Origin: Rikenellaceae bacterium
GTDB taxonomy: Bacteria; Bacteroidota; Bacteroidia; Bacteroidales; Rikenellaceae
DNA length: 64,000 bases
Assembly: GCA_015060045.1 (NCBI GenBank)
Contig: SUZH01000002.1
Location: forward strand, 62,001 to 126,000
Direction: 5' to 3'
The translations under genes were made by a program, and so were the position numbers. Shown one piece after another: positions 35,686-44,428 of the stretch (the first letter of the stretch is position 1; each line of letters opens with the position of its first letter). The notes under the pieces were generated by a model. That model searched no databases, was not told the DNA's origin, and saw nothing but the letters and a program-made list of their open reading frames with translations.

Positions 35686-35748
35686 ACTTCTCAAAGCCTC
35701 CCTTATCAAAGGGAGGTTGGAGGGTTTGTCTATATCAATCGCGGTGGA

Positions 35749-35815
35749 ACCGCTCACGAAAAGACAAAAAAACAGAGAGCCGTTCTCGGCTCTCTTGTCT
35801 TTTCATGAGCGGTAG
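35749..35815. repeat. 67-bp palindrome made of two opposed tRNA-Gly 3' ends
   Basis: ACCGCTCACGAAAAGACAA at 35749-35767 matches, in inverted form, the acceptor end and tail at 35795-35815. The centre (AGAGAGCCG-TTCT-CGGCTCTCT, 35774-35795) is a terminator working in both directions. Both arms resemble the real end of tRNA-Gly at 35973. Confidence 0.7.
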
Positions 35816-35828
35816 GCGAGGCTCGAAC
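35807..35828 (-). pseudogene. Truncated tRNA-Gly copy (3' end only)
   Basis: The acceptor 3' strand and part of the T arm of tRNA-Gly (GAGCGGTAGGCGAGGCTCG on the plus strand) are repeated here. The rest of the tRNA is missing: downstream sequence no longer forms a T stem. Confidence 0.7.
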
Positions 35829-35930
35829 CCCTGCTTCGCAGGTTGTGCGTGAGTTGTTATTTACACCCCCAACCCCTGAAAGGGGCGATGAGGGTCACTC
35901 GCGAAAGCCTCCTTCAGACTGAAAAAAAAG

Positions 35931-35967
35931 ACAAGAGAACCGATTTCTTCTCGGCTCTCTTGTCTTT
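35931..35967 (-). terminator. Terminator of tRNA-Gly (copy C)
   Basis: Fifteen-base arms AGACAAGAGAGCCGA/TCGGTTCTCTTGTCT with one G-U and eight T on the minus strand, 6 bp after the tRNA. Confidence 0.9.
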
Positions 35968-35972
35968 TTGTG

Positions 35973-36045
35973 AGCGGTAGGCGAGGCTCGAACTCGTGAC
36001 CCTCAGCTTGGGAAGCTGATGCTCTACCGACTGAGCTACTACCGC
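35973..36045 (-). tRNA. tRNA-Gly (CCC)
   Basis: A 73-base tRNA without encoded CCA. Acceptor GCGGTAG pairs with CTACCGC. The D arm has GCTC...GAGC, the anticodon stem TCAGC/GCTGA holds loop TTCCCAA with anticodon CCC (reads GGG), and the T loop is TTCGAGC. The outermost T-stem pair is A-C, a minor flaw. Promoter elements lie just upstream and a strong terminator just downstream. Confidence 0.95.
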
Positions 36046-36055
36046 ATTGGTAGGA

Positions 36056-36087
36056 CAAAGATACACCGAGAATTTGAATTTTGCAAA
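36056..36087 (-). promoter_or_regulatory. Promoter of tRNA-Gly
   Basis: Minus strand TTTG (36087-36084), 20-nt spacer, TATCTTTG (36063-36056), 11 bp before the tRNA. Confidence 0.75.
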
Positions 36088-36089
36088 CC

Positions 36090-36725
36090 TTATTTTAGGA
36101 TTAAATCCTCCAAGCACACTTTCGGGACGTAATGCACGCCCTGCTCGTTTCGGTAGTAGGCACGAGGCTCATCTGCACGAATATCGACCAACTCTATCTG
36201 CTCAATACCTCGACCCAATGCAATGACCAAAATGGGCGTCGTGGGCAGATCCAACGCCTGTCGGACAGCCTCCTTATCAAACGCACCGATCATGATGCCG
36301 TTCAGACCGATTTCGACTGCCTGCAACAACATGCTTTGCGCCGAAATTCCCAAATCGATCCAGACATAATGATCCGGTTCCACAGCCGAACAAACCACGA
36401 TAAATGCCTCAGGTTCTGTGCCGGCATAGGGCAGATGCAGGTGGGGGAGTGCGCCACCCAAACGGATATGCGGCAACACCTTATGCGACTCGTCGCGCAA
36501 CACTGGACGGAAGCGCAACGCCTGCAGATTGCGTGCCGAGGGGATCATGCGATTGACCTCGATGATACGCTGCAACTGATCGGCTCGCACCACAAACGAG
36601 GGATCATAGCCGCGGTGGCTGCGATTCTTCAACAGCAACTTTTTAAGCGTCGGACGGTGTTTGGGCGCCGATTGCGTTCGCGCCTTGTAATCCTCCATCT
36701 TTTTCTCCAAATAATTATCTGCCAT
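36090..36725 (-). CDS. Nitroreductase-family protein
   Basis: A 211-residue flavoprotein of the nitroreductase superfamily. The N-terminal NRSHRGYDPSFVVRADQLQRI and IPSARNLQALRFRPV regions match FMN-binding stretches (R-S-x-R and S-A-x-N/Q). WIDLGISAQSMLLQAVEIGLNG is the family helix and LVIALGRGIEQIEL the final strand. Such enzymes reduce nitro groups, quinones or flavins with NAD(P)H; the substrate is unknown. The start at 36725 (MADNYLEKK) is preferred over 36755, which overlaps the -7 element. Single gene, directly upstream of tRNA-Gly on the same strand. Confidence 0.88.
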   Translation of the reverse strand: MADNYLEKKMEDYKARTQSAPKHRPTLKKLLLKNRSHRGYDPSFVVRADQLQRIIEVNRMIPSARNLQALRFRPVLRDESHKVLPHIRLGGALPHLHLPYAGTEPEAFIVVCSAVEPDHYVWIDLGISAQSMLLQAVEIGLNGIMIGAFDKEAVRQALDLPTTPILVIALGRGIEQIELVDIRADEPRAYYRNEQGVHYVPKVCLEDLILK

Positions 36726-36744
36726 AGCTATCTGTGCGTTTCCA

Positions 36745-36752
36745 CAAAGATA
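36745..36752 (-). promoter_or_regulatory. -7 element of the nitroreductase gene
   Basis: Minus strand TATCTTTG, 19 bp before the ATG. Confidence 0.55.
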
Positions 36753-36790
36753 CATGTTTTGCGCTAAAATCCCAGCCCGACAGCCATAAA

Positions 36791-36822
36791 AAAAGCAACC
36801 TCCCCATACGGAAGGTTGCCTT
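36791..36822 (-). terminator. Terminator after susD
   Basis: GCAACCTTCC/GGAGGTTGC type hairpin (imperfect) with seven T on the minus strand. Confidence 0.75.
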
Positions 36823-36852
36823 GTTTAGTTCGACCCGAAGGTCATGGCTCGA

Positions 36853-38622
36853 TTAATAACCCAGATTCTGATCCTCCTCGGTCATCGCGGCGTTAGCATC
36901 GATAGCAGCCTGCGGGATCGGCCACAGAAGTTTCTGACCGATGATAGCAGCAGCATTACCCTTCAGGTGCTCGTTGTAGAGGTTGTTGTACTCTACGAGC
37001 TTCTGCGTACGACGCAGATCCATGCGGCGCTGGCCATTACCGAACATCTCACGAGCCGACTCCTCCAGGATCTTGTCGATCGTTACCGAGGTCTCCTTAG
37101 CCAGACCGGCACGTACGCGCGTAGCGTTCAGGCGATCCAATGCCTTGGCATTATCACCAGCCTTAAGGTAGGCCTCGGCAGCCACGAAGAAGATCTCGGG
37201 CAGCGTGATGAGGTGCACGTCACGGAACGACTTGCTGTAATAGTTCGGGTTGGTGCAATCATCAAACTTGCGGCAGGGCTGCGTCGACCAGGTCTTGGCC
37301 AGGGCATCCGTCGTATCGAACTTACGCGTACCCTCCTTATCGGGATCGTACTCATCGTGGTAAACGCCCCACGGCTCCATTACCCACGTCTTCTCCTGCT
37401 GAGGAATAATGAAGGTATTCTTGCGGTTCTCGGGATCCTGGGCACGCCAAGCCTTGATATCCTCCAGCGTATCCCACCAAGCGGGGTAGTAAACAGCTAC
37501 GATCTTACCCATAGCCGAGTTGCCATTGGCATACCAGCCAAAGTAATCACCGATTGCGGCACCCGTCTTGTCGTTCTTGAACAACGTCGTCGAAACCTGC
37601 GAGAAGTCCTCCTTCACGAGCAGCTCACGCATGAAGGTAGCGTCGTAGCGCTTATCCTCCTTCGTGAAGAGCTTGAGCATGCGCAGCGTCGGCAGACCGG
37701 CCGAACGACCTTGCTTCATGCCCTCCTCCGTACCACCGTAGTAGTTCGAGAAGTAGGCCTGGTAGTTGTTGTTGAAACCATCGGGATCGTGCGAAGCGTC
37801 CGTGAACTCGATATCGAAGATGAACTCCTCGTTATCGTCACCCGAACGGTCAGCAGCCCACAGGTCTGCGAACTCGGTCTTGAGCTGGCGGCCGGCGATC
37901 ACCTGATCAGCCAACTTGGCAGCCTCACCGAAGTACGACGTGTTGTTCAAGTCCCATGCAGCCGACAGATAGGTCTTGGCCAAGAGAGCCTTCGCAGCCT
38001 CGATCGAAGCCTCGCCACCACCGGCCGTAGCGGTCTGAGCCTTGAGGTTGTTGTTCGAAATAATCTCGGTCAGCTCGCCGATAATGTGCTCATACACATC
38101 CTGAGCCGTAGCGCGGGGATAACCCGACACCGCCGATGCAGCGAACTCGGTTACCAGCGGTACACCACCAAAGTTGTTTACCAGCAGATAGTAGTAGTAG
38201 GCAGCCACGAAGCGAGCCTCGTCAATAGCCTTGGCCTTTACCTCCTCCGAAACGAGCGCCGAGGCAGCGTAATGCTTCACGGCGTAGCACGAGCGAATGG
38301 CATCGTAACTCTCGAGGTAGAAGTTCTTAACCGTACCGTTCTCGGGCGTGAGGTTCGACCAACGGTGCAGAGCCTCGTTGATGTTACCACGGCCATCACC
38401 GTACATATCCGTTCCCGCAATAAAGTAGTTATCCTCGTCACCCGAGTCGTAGATGGACAGCAGCTGGCTGTAAGCATCGTTGACGAGCGACTGGAAACCG
38501 GCAGCCGTCTTGAAATAGTCGGCATCGGTCACGTTGCTCTTATTGTCGGCCGTCAGGAAGTCGTCGCATGCGGTGAGCGACAACGTAGCCATCAGAACGA
38601 CCAGATATACTAATTTTTTCAT
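36853..38622 (-). CDS. SusD/RagB-family surface glycan-binding lipoprotein
   Basis: A 589-residue SusD homologue. Lipobox LTAC (Cys19) is followed by DDFLTADNKSNVTDADYF, the usual SusD N-terminus. TPR-like helices follow (EALHRWSNLTPENG, RFVAAYYYYLLVNNFGGVPLV). The C-terminal RagB/SusD part has LPEIFFVAAEAYLKAGDNAKALDRLNATRVRAG and REMFGNGQRRMDLRR, ending LWPIPQAAIDANAAMTEEDQNLGY. SusD proteins cap the SusC channel and hand over glycans; the sugar cannot be read from sequence. The ATG at 38622 lies 21 bp after susC. No enzyme or regulator gene follows it directly. Confidence 0.96.
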   Translation of the reverse strand: MKKLVYLVVLMATLSLTACDDFLTADNKSNVTDADYFKTAAGFQSLVNDAYSQLLSIYDSGDEDNYFIAGTDMYGDGRGNINEALHRWSNLTPENGTVKNFYLESYDAIRSCYAVKHYAASALVSEEVKAKAIDEARFVAAYYYYLLVNNFGGVPLVTEFAASAVSGYPRATAQDVYEHIIGELTEIISNNNLKAQTATAGGGEASIEAAKALLAKTYLSAAWDLNNTSYFGEAAKLADQVIAGRQLKTEFADLWAADRSGDDNEEFIFDIEFTDASHDPDGFNNNYQAYFSNYYGGTEEGMKQGRSAGLPTLRMLKLFTKEDKRYDATFMRELLVKEDFSQVSTTLFKNDKTGAAIGDYFGWYANGNSAMGKIVAVYYPAWWDTLEDIKAWRAQDPENRKNTFIIPQQEKTWVMEPWGVYHDEYDPDKEGTRKFDTTDALAKTWSTQPCRKFDDCTNPNYYSKSFRDVHLITLPEIFFVAAEAYLKAGDNAKALDRLNATRVRAGLAKETSVTIDKILEESAREMFGNGQRRMDLRRTQKLVEYNNLYNEHLKGNAAAIIGQKLLWPIPQAAIDANAAMTEEDQNLGY

Positions 38623-38642
38623 ATTTCTCAACTATTTTAGGA

Positions 38643-41600
38643 TTAGAACTTCAGGTTGGCACCGAACTGATAGGTTACCGAAGCGGGACCACCGTTCACA
38701 AGACCGGCGCTTGCCCACTCAGGATCGAAGCCCTCGTAATCGGTCCAGCAGAACGGATTCAGTACGTTCACGTAGAGGCGCAGGCTCTTTACGTGAATCT
38801 TCTTCATCCAAGCCTTCGGGAAGGTGTAACCCAAGCAGATGTTCTTCACCTTCACGAACGACGTGTCGTGGTACTGATAACCCTCCTGTTTTGCGCTACC
38901 CTTCGACGAGAACCAACCACCAGCCGTCTTGTCAGCATTGGTCGGGTAGGGATACTTACCCGGCTTCGACTCGGTCAGCTGAACGATATCACCGTTCTCG
39001 TTGAGTACATAAGCACCGGCGGGGATGTAGTAATCGAAGTTGAACTTCTGACGACCGCGGTCGTTGTAGTCCATATACTGCTCGTGGAAGTACGAACGGC
39101 TCCACTGGCCCTGCTTCGTGTAGATCGTGAACGAGAAGTCGAAGCCCTTGAAGGCCATCGACGACGAGAGGCTACCCATCCACGTCGGATCGGTGCAACC
39201 GAAGATCTGCTTATCATCGTCCGAGATCTTACCGTCGTTGTTCCAGTCGTGAACACCCATCTCACCTTCCATCCAGCCGTACTTGTCGTAAACCTCCTGG
39301 AGGGTGTAGTTGATCTTACCGTCCTTCGTAATCATCGTGACGCCCTTGTCCGAGATAACATCCGTGTGCTTGTAGTCACGCAGTACGTTCAGACGCTCGC
39401 CGATGAACCAGTTCTTACCGTAGTCGTCACCGTTCGGCAGCTCCTTAATCTTGCTCCAGTTACGCGAGAAGTTTACGTTTACATCCCACGTGAAGTTCTT
39501 CGAGCGAACCACACCAAAGTTGAAACCAAGCTCGATACCGGCATTGCGTACCGAACCGATGTTGGTCGTGATGCTCGTCTCACCCGTCTCTACGGGAACC
39601 GTTGAGCTCATGATCTGGCCATCCGACAGACGCGAATAAACGTCAGCCGTCAAACCGAGGCGACCGTTGAAGGCCGAGAAATCGACACCGGCGTCGAACT
39701 CCTTAACCTCCTCCCAAACCAGACCTGCATCGATCAGACCATTGGGGTAGTAGCCCTGAACCTCCTGGCCACCGATAATTACATACGACGGACCCGAAGC
39801 GGTCGAAGCGGTTACGTAGTCACCTACGTTGTTGTTACCCGTCACACCATACGAAACGCGGAACTTCAAGTTATCCAGCCACGAGGCGTTCTTCATCCAC
39901 TCCTCCTCCGACATACGCCATGCCAAAGCGGCCGAGGGGAAGTAACCCCAGCGGTTATCCTTCGCAAAGCGCGACGAACCATCGGCACGGAACGTAACCG
40001 TAGCCATGTACTTACCCTTGTACGAGTAGTTGGCACGAGCAGCAAACGATACGAGCGACGACTCGGTGTAGGTCGAGTTGATAGCCATACCCTCCGAACC
40101 GGCCTTACCCAGCGCGTGGTAGGTCAGCTTGTCGTCCGAAATATTGCGGCCCGACATCTCATACGTCTCCTTGTTCGAAGCATACATCGAGAAGAGACCC
40201 ATTGCGCTCAACGAGTGATCACCCCACGTCTTGTTGTAGTCGATCTGGTTGTCCCACGTCCAATCCAGACGATCCGTATTTACAACCGAAGCCGAGTTGT
40301 ACTTCTTGTTCTGGTAGTAAGCCGAACCCTTCGGGAACTGCTCCGTAACACCCGTACCGAAGAAGACACCCTGACGACCATGGTAGTAGTTGGGCGAGAA
40401 GGTGGTCGTAAACTTCAGACCATCGTAGAGGTTCAGACGAACGTAGAAGTTACCAAATACATGGAACTTGCGCGTCTCGTTCACGTAGGCATTCGGCAGC
40501 TGGAAGTCGATCAGCGGGTTAGGCGTCGAGGTGAACGAGATACCGCTCACACCGGGCTTACCGGGAATCGCATACAACTCACCATTGTCGTCCCAGGGCG
40601 AAAGCACGGGAGCAAACCAGAAGGCGTTGTTGTAGGGCGAATAGCTGTTCGAGCCATCGGTCGTAAAGTCATCCTGTACCGTGTAGGCGAAGTTGGCCGA
40701 CATACCCAGCTCAACCACCTTCGAAAGCTTCGAGTCGAAAGCACCCTTGAAGTTCAGACGCTCATAGTCGTTCTTCACGAATACGTTCTCCTCACCCTGG
40801 TAGCCGACACCGAAACGATAGGCCGTAGTCTCCGAAGCACCCTCCAGCGAGAGGTAGTGGTTCTGCTGCGATGCGGTGCGCAGTACCTCGTCAGCCCAAT
40901 CGTAGGTCTTGTTCTCCATGTAGCGCTGGAAGATCAGCGACTGCTTGTAATCCGTACCGCTGGCCACGGGGAATACCGACGTGGGGTTCGACAGCACGTA
41001 GATCGGATGACCGGCACCATCGCCCGGATTCGACTTGTCGGCATACTCCATGTAGCGGGCGAAGCGGTAGTTCATGAACTGCTTCGTATCCATGAAGTCG
41101 GGCATGCGGGCTACATCGCGAACACCGTAGTAACCGTCATACGATACGGTCATCTGCTGTGCCTTCGTAGCACCCTTCGAGCCCTTCGTGGTGATCATGA
41201 TCACACCACCCGAAGCACGCGAACCGTAGATAGCCGTCGACGAAGCGTCCTTCAGTACATCGACACGCTCGATATCCTCGGGGTTGAGGAAGTCCATCGA
41301 GCTCGATACGATACCGTCGATCACATAGAGCGGATCGTTCGACTTGGTGATCGACGACTGACCACGAATCTGCATCGAGAAGCTACCACCTGCACGCGAG
41401 TTCGACTGCGTAATGTTCACACCCGGAACCGAGCCCTGCAGGGCCTCCTCCAGGCGAACCGTACCACGGGCGGCGATATCCTCGGCTGCTACCGAGCCTA
41501 CCGAACCCGTCAGGTCGCTCTTCTTCATCACACCGTAGCCGACAACCACGACATCTTCAATGCCGGTGGCATCCTCCTGCATCGTAACCTCGATCGAGGT

Positions 41601-41870
41601 CTTGCCTGCAACGGCTACGCGTACCTCCTTCATACCGATATACGATACGACGAGGACATTGTTTTTGGCATCGGGCAGGTTCAGCGTAAACGAACCATCG
41701 ACACCGGTGCTTGCGCCAAGAGTCGTGCCTTCAACAACGACGGCGGCACCGATGATCGGTTCGCCCGCTGCATCCTTCACCACTCCCTGCACCGTTTGAG
41801 CCTCGGCGGCAAACGCCAGGCCCAGTCCCAACACGAGGGTCAGGACAAACTTGAGCATCAAGTTTTTCAT
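38643..41870 (-). CDS. SusC/RagA-family TonB-dependent transporter
   Basis: A 1075-residue outer-membrane importer. A signal peptide (about 1-25, ending FAAEA) precedes a carboxypeptidase-like domain (GVVKDAAGEPIIGAAVVVEG). The TonB-box region follows (DVVVVGYGVMKKSDLTGSV), then a plug with LQGSVPGVNITQ and the SusC motif NDPLYVIDGI. A 22-strand barrel ends in SVTYQFGANLKF. It pairs with SusD immediately downstream, a minimal glycan uptake unit. Start at 41870 gives the signal peptide; the longer frame upstream runs into a terminator-like hairpin in the leader. Confidence 0.97.
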   Translation of the reverse strand: MKNLMLKFVLTLVLGLGLAFAAEAQTVQGVVKDAAGEPIIGAAVVVEGTTLGASTGVDGSFTLNLPDAKNNVLVVSYIGMKEVRVAVAGKTSIEVTMQEDATGIEDVVVVGYGVMKKSDLTGSVGSVAAEDIAARGTVRLEEALQGSVPGVNITQSNSRAGGSFSMQIRGQSSITKSNDPLYVIDGIVSSSMDFLNPEDIERVDVLKDASSTAIYGSRASGGVIMITTKGSKGATKAQQMTVSYDGYYGVRDVARMPDFMDTKQFMNYRFARYMEYADKSNPGDGAGHPIYVLSNPTSVFPVASGTDYKQSLIFQRYMENKTYDWADEVLRTASQQNHYLSLEGASETTAYRFGVGYQGEENVFVKNDYERLNFKGAFDSKLSKVVELGMSANFAYTVQDDFTTDGSNSYSPYNNAFWFAPVLSPWDDNGELYAIPGKPGVSGISFTSTPNPLIDFQLPNAYVNETRKFHVFGNFYVRLNLYDGLKFTTTFSPNYYHGRQGVFFGTGVTEQFPKGSAYYQNKKYNSASVVNTDRLDWTWDNQIDYNKTWGDHSLSAMGLFSMYASNKETYEMSGRNISDDKLTYHALGKAGSEGMAINSTYTESSLVSFAARANYSYKGKYMATVTFRADGSSRFAKDNRWGYFPSAALAWRMSEEEWMKNASWLDNLKFRVSYGVTGNNNVGDYVTASTASGPSYVIIGGQEVQGYYPNGLIDAGLVWEEVKEFDAGVDFSAFNGRLGLTADVYSRLSDGQIMSSTVPVETGETSITTNIGSVRNAGIELGFNFGVVRSKNFTWDVNVNFSRNWSKIKELPNGDDYGKNWFIGERLNVLRDYKHTDVISDKGVTMITKDGKINYTLQEVYDKYGWMEGEMGVHDWNNDGKISDDDKQIFGCTDPTWMGSLSSSMAFKGFDFSFTIYTKQGQWSRSYFHEQYMDYNDRGRQKFNFDYYIPAGAYVLNENGDIVQLTESKPGKYPYPTNADKTAGGWFSSKGSAKQEGYQYHDTSFVKVKNICLGYTFPKAWMKKIHVKSLRLYVNVLNPFCWTDYEGFDPEWASAGLVNGGPASVTYQFGANLKF

Positions 41871-41922
41871 GTTACAGTAGTTTAATGAATAAAAATTTAA
41901 GTGGGTTTTGGGTTTCACATGT

Positions 41923-41946
41923 CAAAAAAAAGGCTTATGCAGCCTT
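41923..41946 (-). terminator. Terminator-like hairpin in the susC leader
   Basis: Minus strand AAGGCT-GCATA-AGCC followed by eight T. The 6-bp stem is short. It lies about 55 bp before the susC ATG and just after the predicted transcription start. Confidence 0.55.
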
Positions 41947-41954
41947 ACATAGAA

Positions 41955-41984
41955 CAAAAATAATAATTTTTCGGCAAAATCAAA
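41955..41984 (-). promoter_or_regulatory. Predicted susC promoter
   Basis: Minus strand TTTG (41984-41981), 18-nt spacer, TATTTTTG (41962-41955). Confidence 0.5.
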
Positions 41985-42143
41985 AAAAATAACCAAAATA
42001 ACCGAACCGCCCCCCAAAAAAGCATGGTGACAAAACTATCATTAAATTGACAAAAAGTGTAACTTTCTGCCAAAACGGGGCTGAAAGGCACAAATACCAA
42101 CATTTGGGGATTATCAAAAGTTGCTATATAGACGAATTTATAG

Positions 42144-42151
42144 TACATTTG
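42144..42151 (+). promoter_or_regulatory. -7 element of pflB
   Basis: TACATTTG, 27 bp before the ATG, with GTTG at 42120-42123 about 20 bp upstream. Confidence 0.6.
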
Positions 42152-42177
42152 CACCAAACACTGAAGTTAGGTTAATT

Positions 42178-44406
42178 ATGGACAAAAATATGCAATTCAA
42201 AGCCGGTGCATGGTGTGACGAGATCAATGTCTCGAACTTCGTGCAGACCAATCTGACCCCCTATTACGGGGATGCCTCGTTCCTCGAGAAGCCGACCGAG
42301 CGAACGCTCAAAGTGTGGAACAAATGCCTCGAGGCGATCGAGGAGGAGCGTGCACGCGGCGGTGTGCGTGCCTTGGACAACAAGACCGTATCGACCATCA
42401 CATCGCACAAGGCGGGTTATATCGATCGCGAGAACGAGCTGATCGTGGGTCTTCAGACCGATGAGCTCCTGAAGCGCGCCATCAAGCCCTTTGGCGGTAT
42501 CAATGTCGTATCGCGTGCCTGCCGTGAGCAGGGTGTGGAGGTAGACGAGAAGGTGAAGGATATCTTCACGCACTACCGCAAGACGCACAACGACGGCGTG
42601 TTCGATGTCTACACGGAGGAGATTCGTACCTTCCGTTCGCTCGGTTTCCTGACGGGTCTGCCGGACAACTACGCGCGTGGCCGCATCATCGGCGACTACC
42701 GTCGTTTGGCCCTCTATGGCACGGATCGTCTGATCGAGGCGAAGAAGGAGGATTTGAAGAAACTCGCTTCGCCCATGTCGGATGCGACGATTCGTCTCCG
42801 TGAGGAGGTAGCCGAGCAGATCAAGGCGCTGAACGATATGCGCACGATGGGCGAGTACTACGGCCTCGATTTGAGCCGTCCCGCCACCTCGGCGCAGGAG
42901 GCCGTGCAGTGGGTTTACATGGCCTACCTGGCTGCCGTGAAGGAGCAGGATGGTGCCGCCATGTCGCTCGGTAATGTATCCTCGTTCCTCGATATCTACA
43001 TCCAGTATGATCTGGACAAGGGCAACATCACCGAGTCGTTTGCCCAGGAGCTGATCGACCAATTCGTCATCAAGCTGCGCATGGTGCGCCACCTGCGCAT
43101 GCAGTCCTACAACGATATCTTTGCCGGTGACCCGACCTGGATCACGGAGGCGATCGGTGGCCGCTTCAACGACGGTCGCACGAAGGTCACCAAGACCTCG
43201 TTCCGCTTCCTGCAGACGCTCTACAACCTCGGTCCTTCGCCCGAGCCGAATATGACGGTGCTCTGGAGTCCCGAGCTGCCCGAGGGCTTCAAGGAGTTCT
43301 GCGCCAAGGTTTCGATCGACACCTCGTCGATTCAGTACGAGAACGATACGCTGATGCGTGAGGTGCGTTTCTCGGACGACTACGGCATTGCCTGCTGCGT
43401 GTCGTACCAGGCCATTGGTCAGCAGATTCAGTTCTTCGGTGCACGTTGCAACCTGGCCAAGGCGCTGCTGCTGGCCATCAACGGCGGACGCTGCGAGAAC
43501 ACGGGTACGCAGATCGTCAAGGGCATCCCGACCCTGATGGGCGAGCTACTCAACTACGAGGAGGTGCTCTCGAACTACAAGAAGGTGCTGACGGAGGTGG
43601 CTCGTGTCTACAACGATGCGATGAACATCATCCACTACATGCACGACAAATACTACTACGAGAAGGCGCAGATGGCCCTCATCGACACCAACCCGCGCAT
43701 CAACTTAGCCTATGGCGTAGCCGGTCTTTCGATCGTGCTGGATTCGCTCTCGGCCATTAAGTACGGCAAGGTCAGCGTGAAGCGCAACGAGCTGGGTCTC
43801 ACCGAGTCGTTCTCGATCGAGAAGGAGTTCCCCTGCTTCGGTAACAACGACGACCGCGTCGATCAGCTGGGTGTCGATCTGATCTACTTCTTCAACGAGG
43901 AGCTCAAGAAGCACCCCGTCTACAAGAATGCTCGTCCGACCCTGTCGGTGCTCACGATCACCTCGAACGTGATGTATGGCAAGAAGACGGGTGCTACGCC
44001 CGACGGCCGCGAGAAGGGCGTTGCCTTTGCTCCGGGTGCCAACCCGATGCACGGCCGCGACAAGAACGGTGCGGTGGCCTCGCTCTCGTCGGTGGCCAAG
44101 CTCCGCTACCGCGACTCGCAGGACGGTATCAGCAACACCTTCTCGATTGTGCCCAAGTCGCTCGGCGTAGATGACGAGACCCGCGTAGAGAACCTCGTAA
44201 CGCTCATCGACGGCTACTTCACGAAGGGTGCTCACCACCTCAATGTCAATGTCTTGAACCGCGATATGCTGCTCGATGCCATGGAGCATCCCGAGAAGTA
44301 TCCGCAGCTCACGATCCGCGTGTCGGGCTACGCCGTGAACTTCACGAAGCTCAGCCGCGAGCATCAGTTGGAGGTTATCTCGCGCAGCTTCCACGAGCGC
44401 ATGTAA
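42178..44406 (+). CDS. pflB: Pyruvate formate-lyase
   Basis: Glycyl-radical enzyme of 742 residues that splits pyruvate and CoA to acetyl-CoA and formate in anaerobic sugar metabolism. The radical Gly717 lies in RVSGYAVNF near the C-terminus. The active-site cysteine pair is Cys406-Cys407 in GIACCVSYQ. The [20 protein letters not shown] region is typical of true PFL rather than a diol dehydratase. The start at 42178 is supported by the -7 element 27 bp upstream; 19 in-frame codons upstream overlap that promoter. It is followed after 22 bp by its activase gene. Confidence 0.96.
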   Translation: MDKNMQFKAGAWCDEINVSNFVQTNLTPYYGDASFLEKPTERTLKVWNKCLEAIEEERARGGVRALDNKTVSTITSHKAGYIDRENELIVGLQTDELLKRAIKPFGGINVVSRACREQGVEVDEKVKDIFTHYRKTHNDGVFDVYTEEIRTFRSLGFLTGLPDNYARGRIIGDYRRLALYGTDRLIEAKKEDLKKLASPMSDATIRLREEVAEQIKALNDMRTMGEYYGLDLSRPATSAQEAVQWVYMAYLAAVKEQDGAAMSLGNVSSFLDIYIQYDLDKGNITESFAQELIDQFVIKLRMVRHLRMQSYNDIFAGDPTWITEAIGGRFNDGRTKVTKTSFRFLQTLYNLGPSPEPNMTVLWSPELPEGFKEFCAKVSIDTSSIQYENDTLMREVRFSDDYGIACCVSYQAIGQQIQFFGARCNLAKALLLAINGGRCENTGTQIVKGIPTLMGELLNYEEVLSNYKKVLTEVARVYNDAMNIIHYMHDKYYYEKAQMALIDTNPRINLAYGVAGLSIVLDSLSAIKYGKVSVKRNELGLTESFSIEKEFPCFGNNDDRVDQLGVDLIYFFNEELKKHPVYKNARPTLSVLTITSNVMYGKKTGATPDGREKGVAFAPGANPMHGRDKNGAVASLSSVAKLRYRDSQDGISNTFSIVPKSLGVDDETRVENLVTLIDGYFTKGAHHLNVNVLNRDMLLDAMEHPEKYPQLTIRVSGYAVNFTKLSREHQLEVISRSFHERM

Positions 44407-44428
44407 TTAATTTTTGCAGACCTTCACG

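Larger units (their letters stand above)
35643..35972. repeat. tRNA-Gly-derived repeat region between tRNA-Gly and GH43
   Basis: This 330-bp stretch has no gene. It holds three copies of the tRNA-Gly terminator hairpin: 35651-35685, 35764-35800 and 35931-35965; the first and third are identical over 35 bp. Bases 35783-35828 match 35948-35993 at 44 of 46 positions, so the middle copy carries a truncated tRNA-Gly 3' end. An inverted copy of the same end starts at 35749. Two CCTCC/GGAGG-rich intergenic snippets fill the gaps. Confidence 0.8.
41871..42177. other. 307-bp divergent region between susC and pflB
   Basis: An AT-rich stretch without a gene. It carries the susC promoter (41955-41984) and a terminator-like hairpin (41923-41946) in the susC leader, and the pflB -7 element (42144-42151). 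The middle (41985-42120) holds A-tracts and no feature I can name. A 70-codon frame on the minus strand lacks a good start and is ignored. Confidence 0.6.

Noticed and set aside
35181..35852. 223-codon plus-strand frame over GH43 and the repeat region
   Set aside because: Runs antisense to GH43 and ends in a tRNA-like artefact (RRGSNPCFAGC).
36844..41885. Two 589-codon plus-strand frames opposite susD and susC
   Set aside because: Shadows of SusD/SusC; no signal peptide or domain.
41945..42157. 70-codon minus-strand frame in the susC-pflB gap
   Set aside because: Crosses the predicted promoters, has no ATG start with support and low-complexity sequence.
42172..44394. Minus-strand frames opposite pflB
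   Set aside because: Shadow frames; pflB has intact catalytic and radical sites on the other strand.
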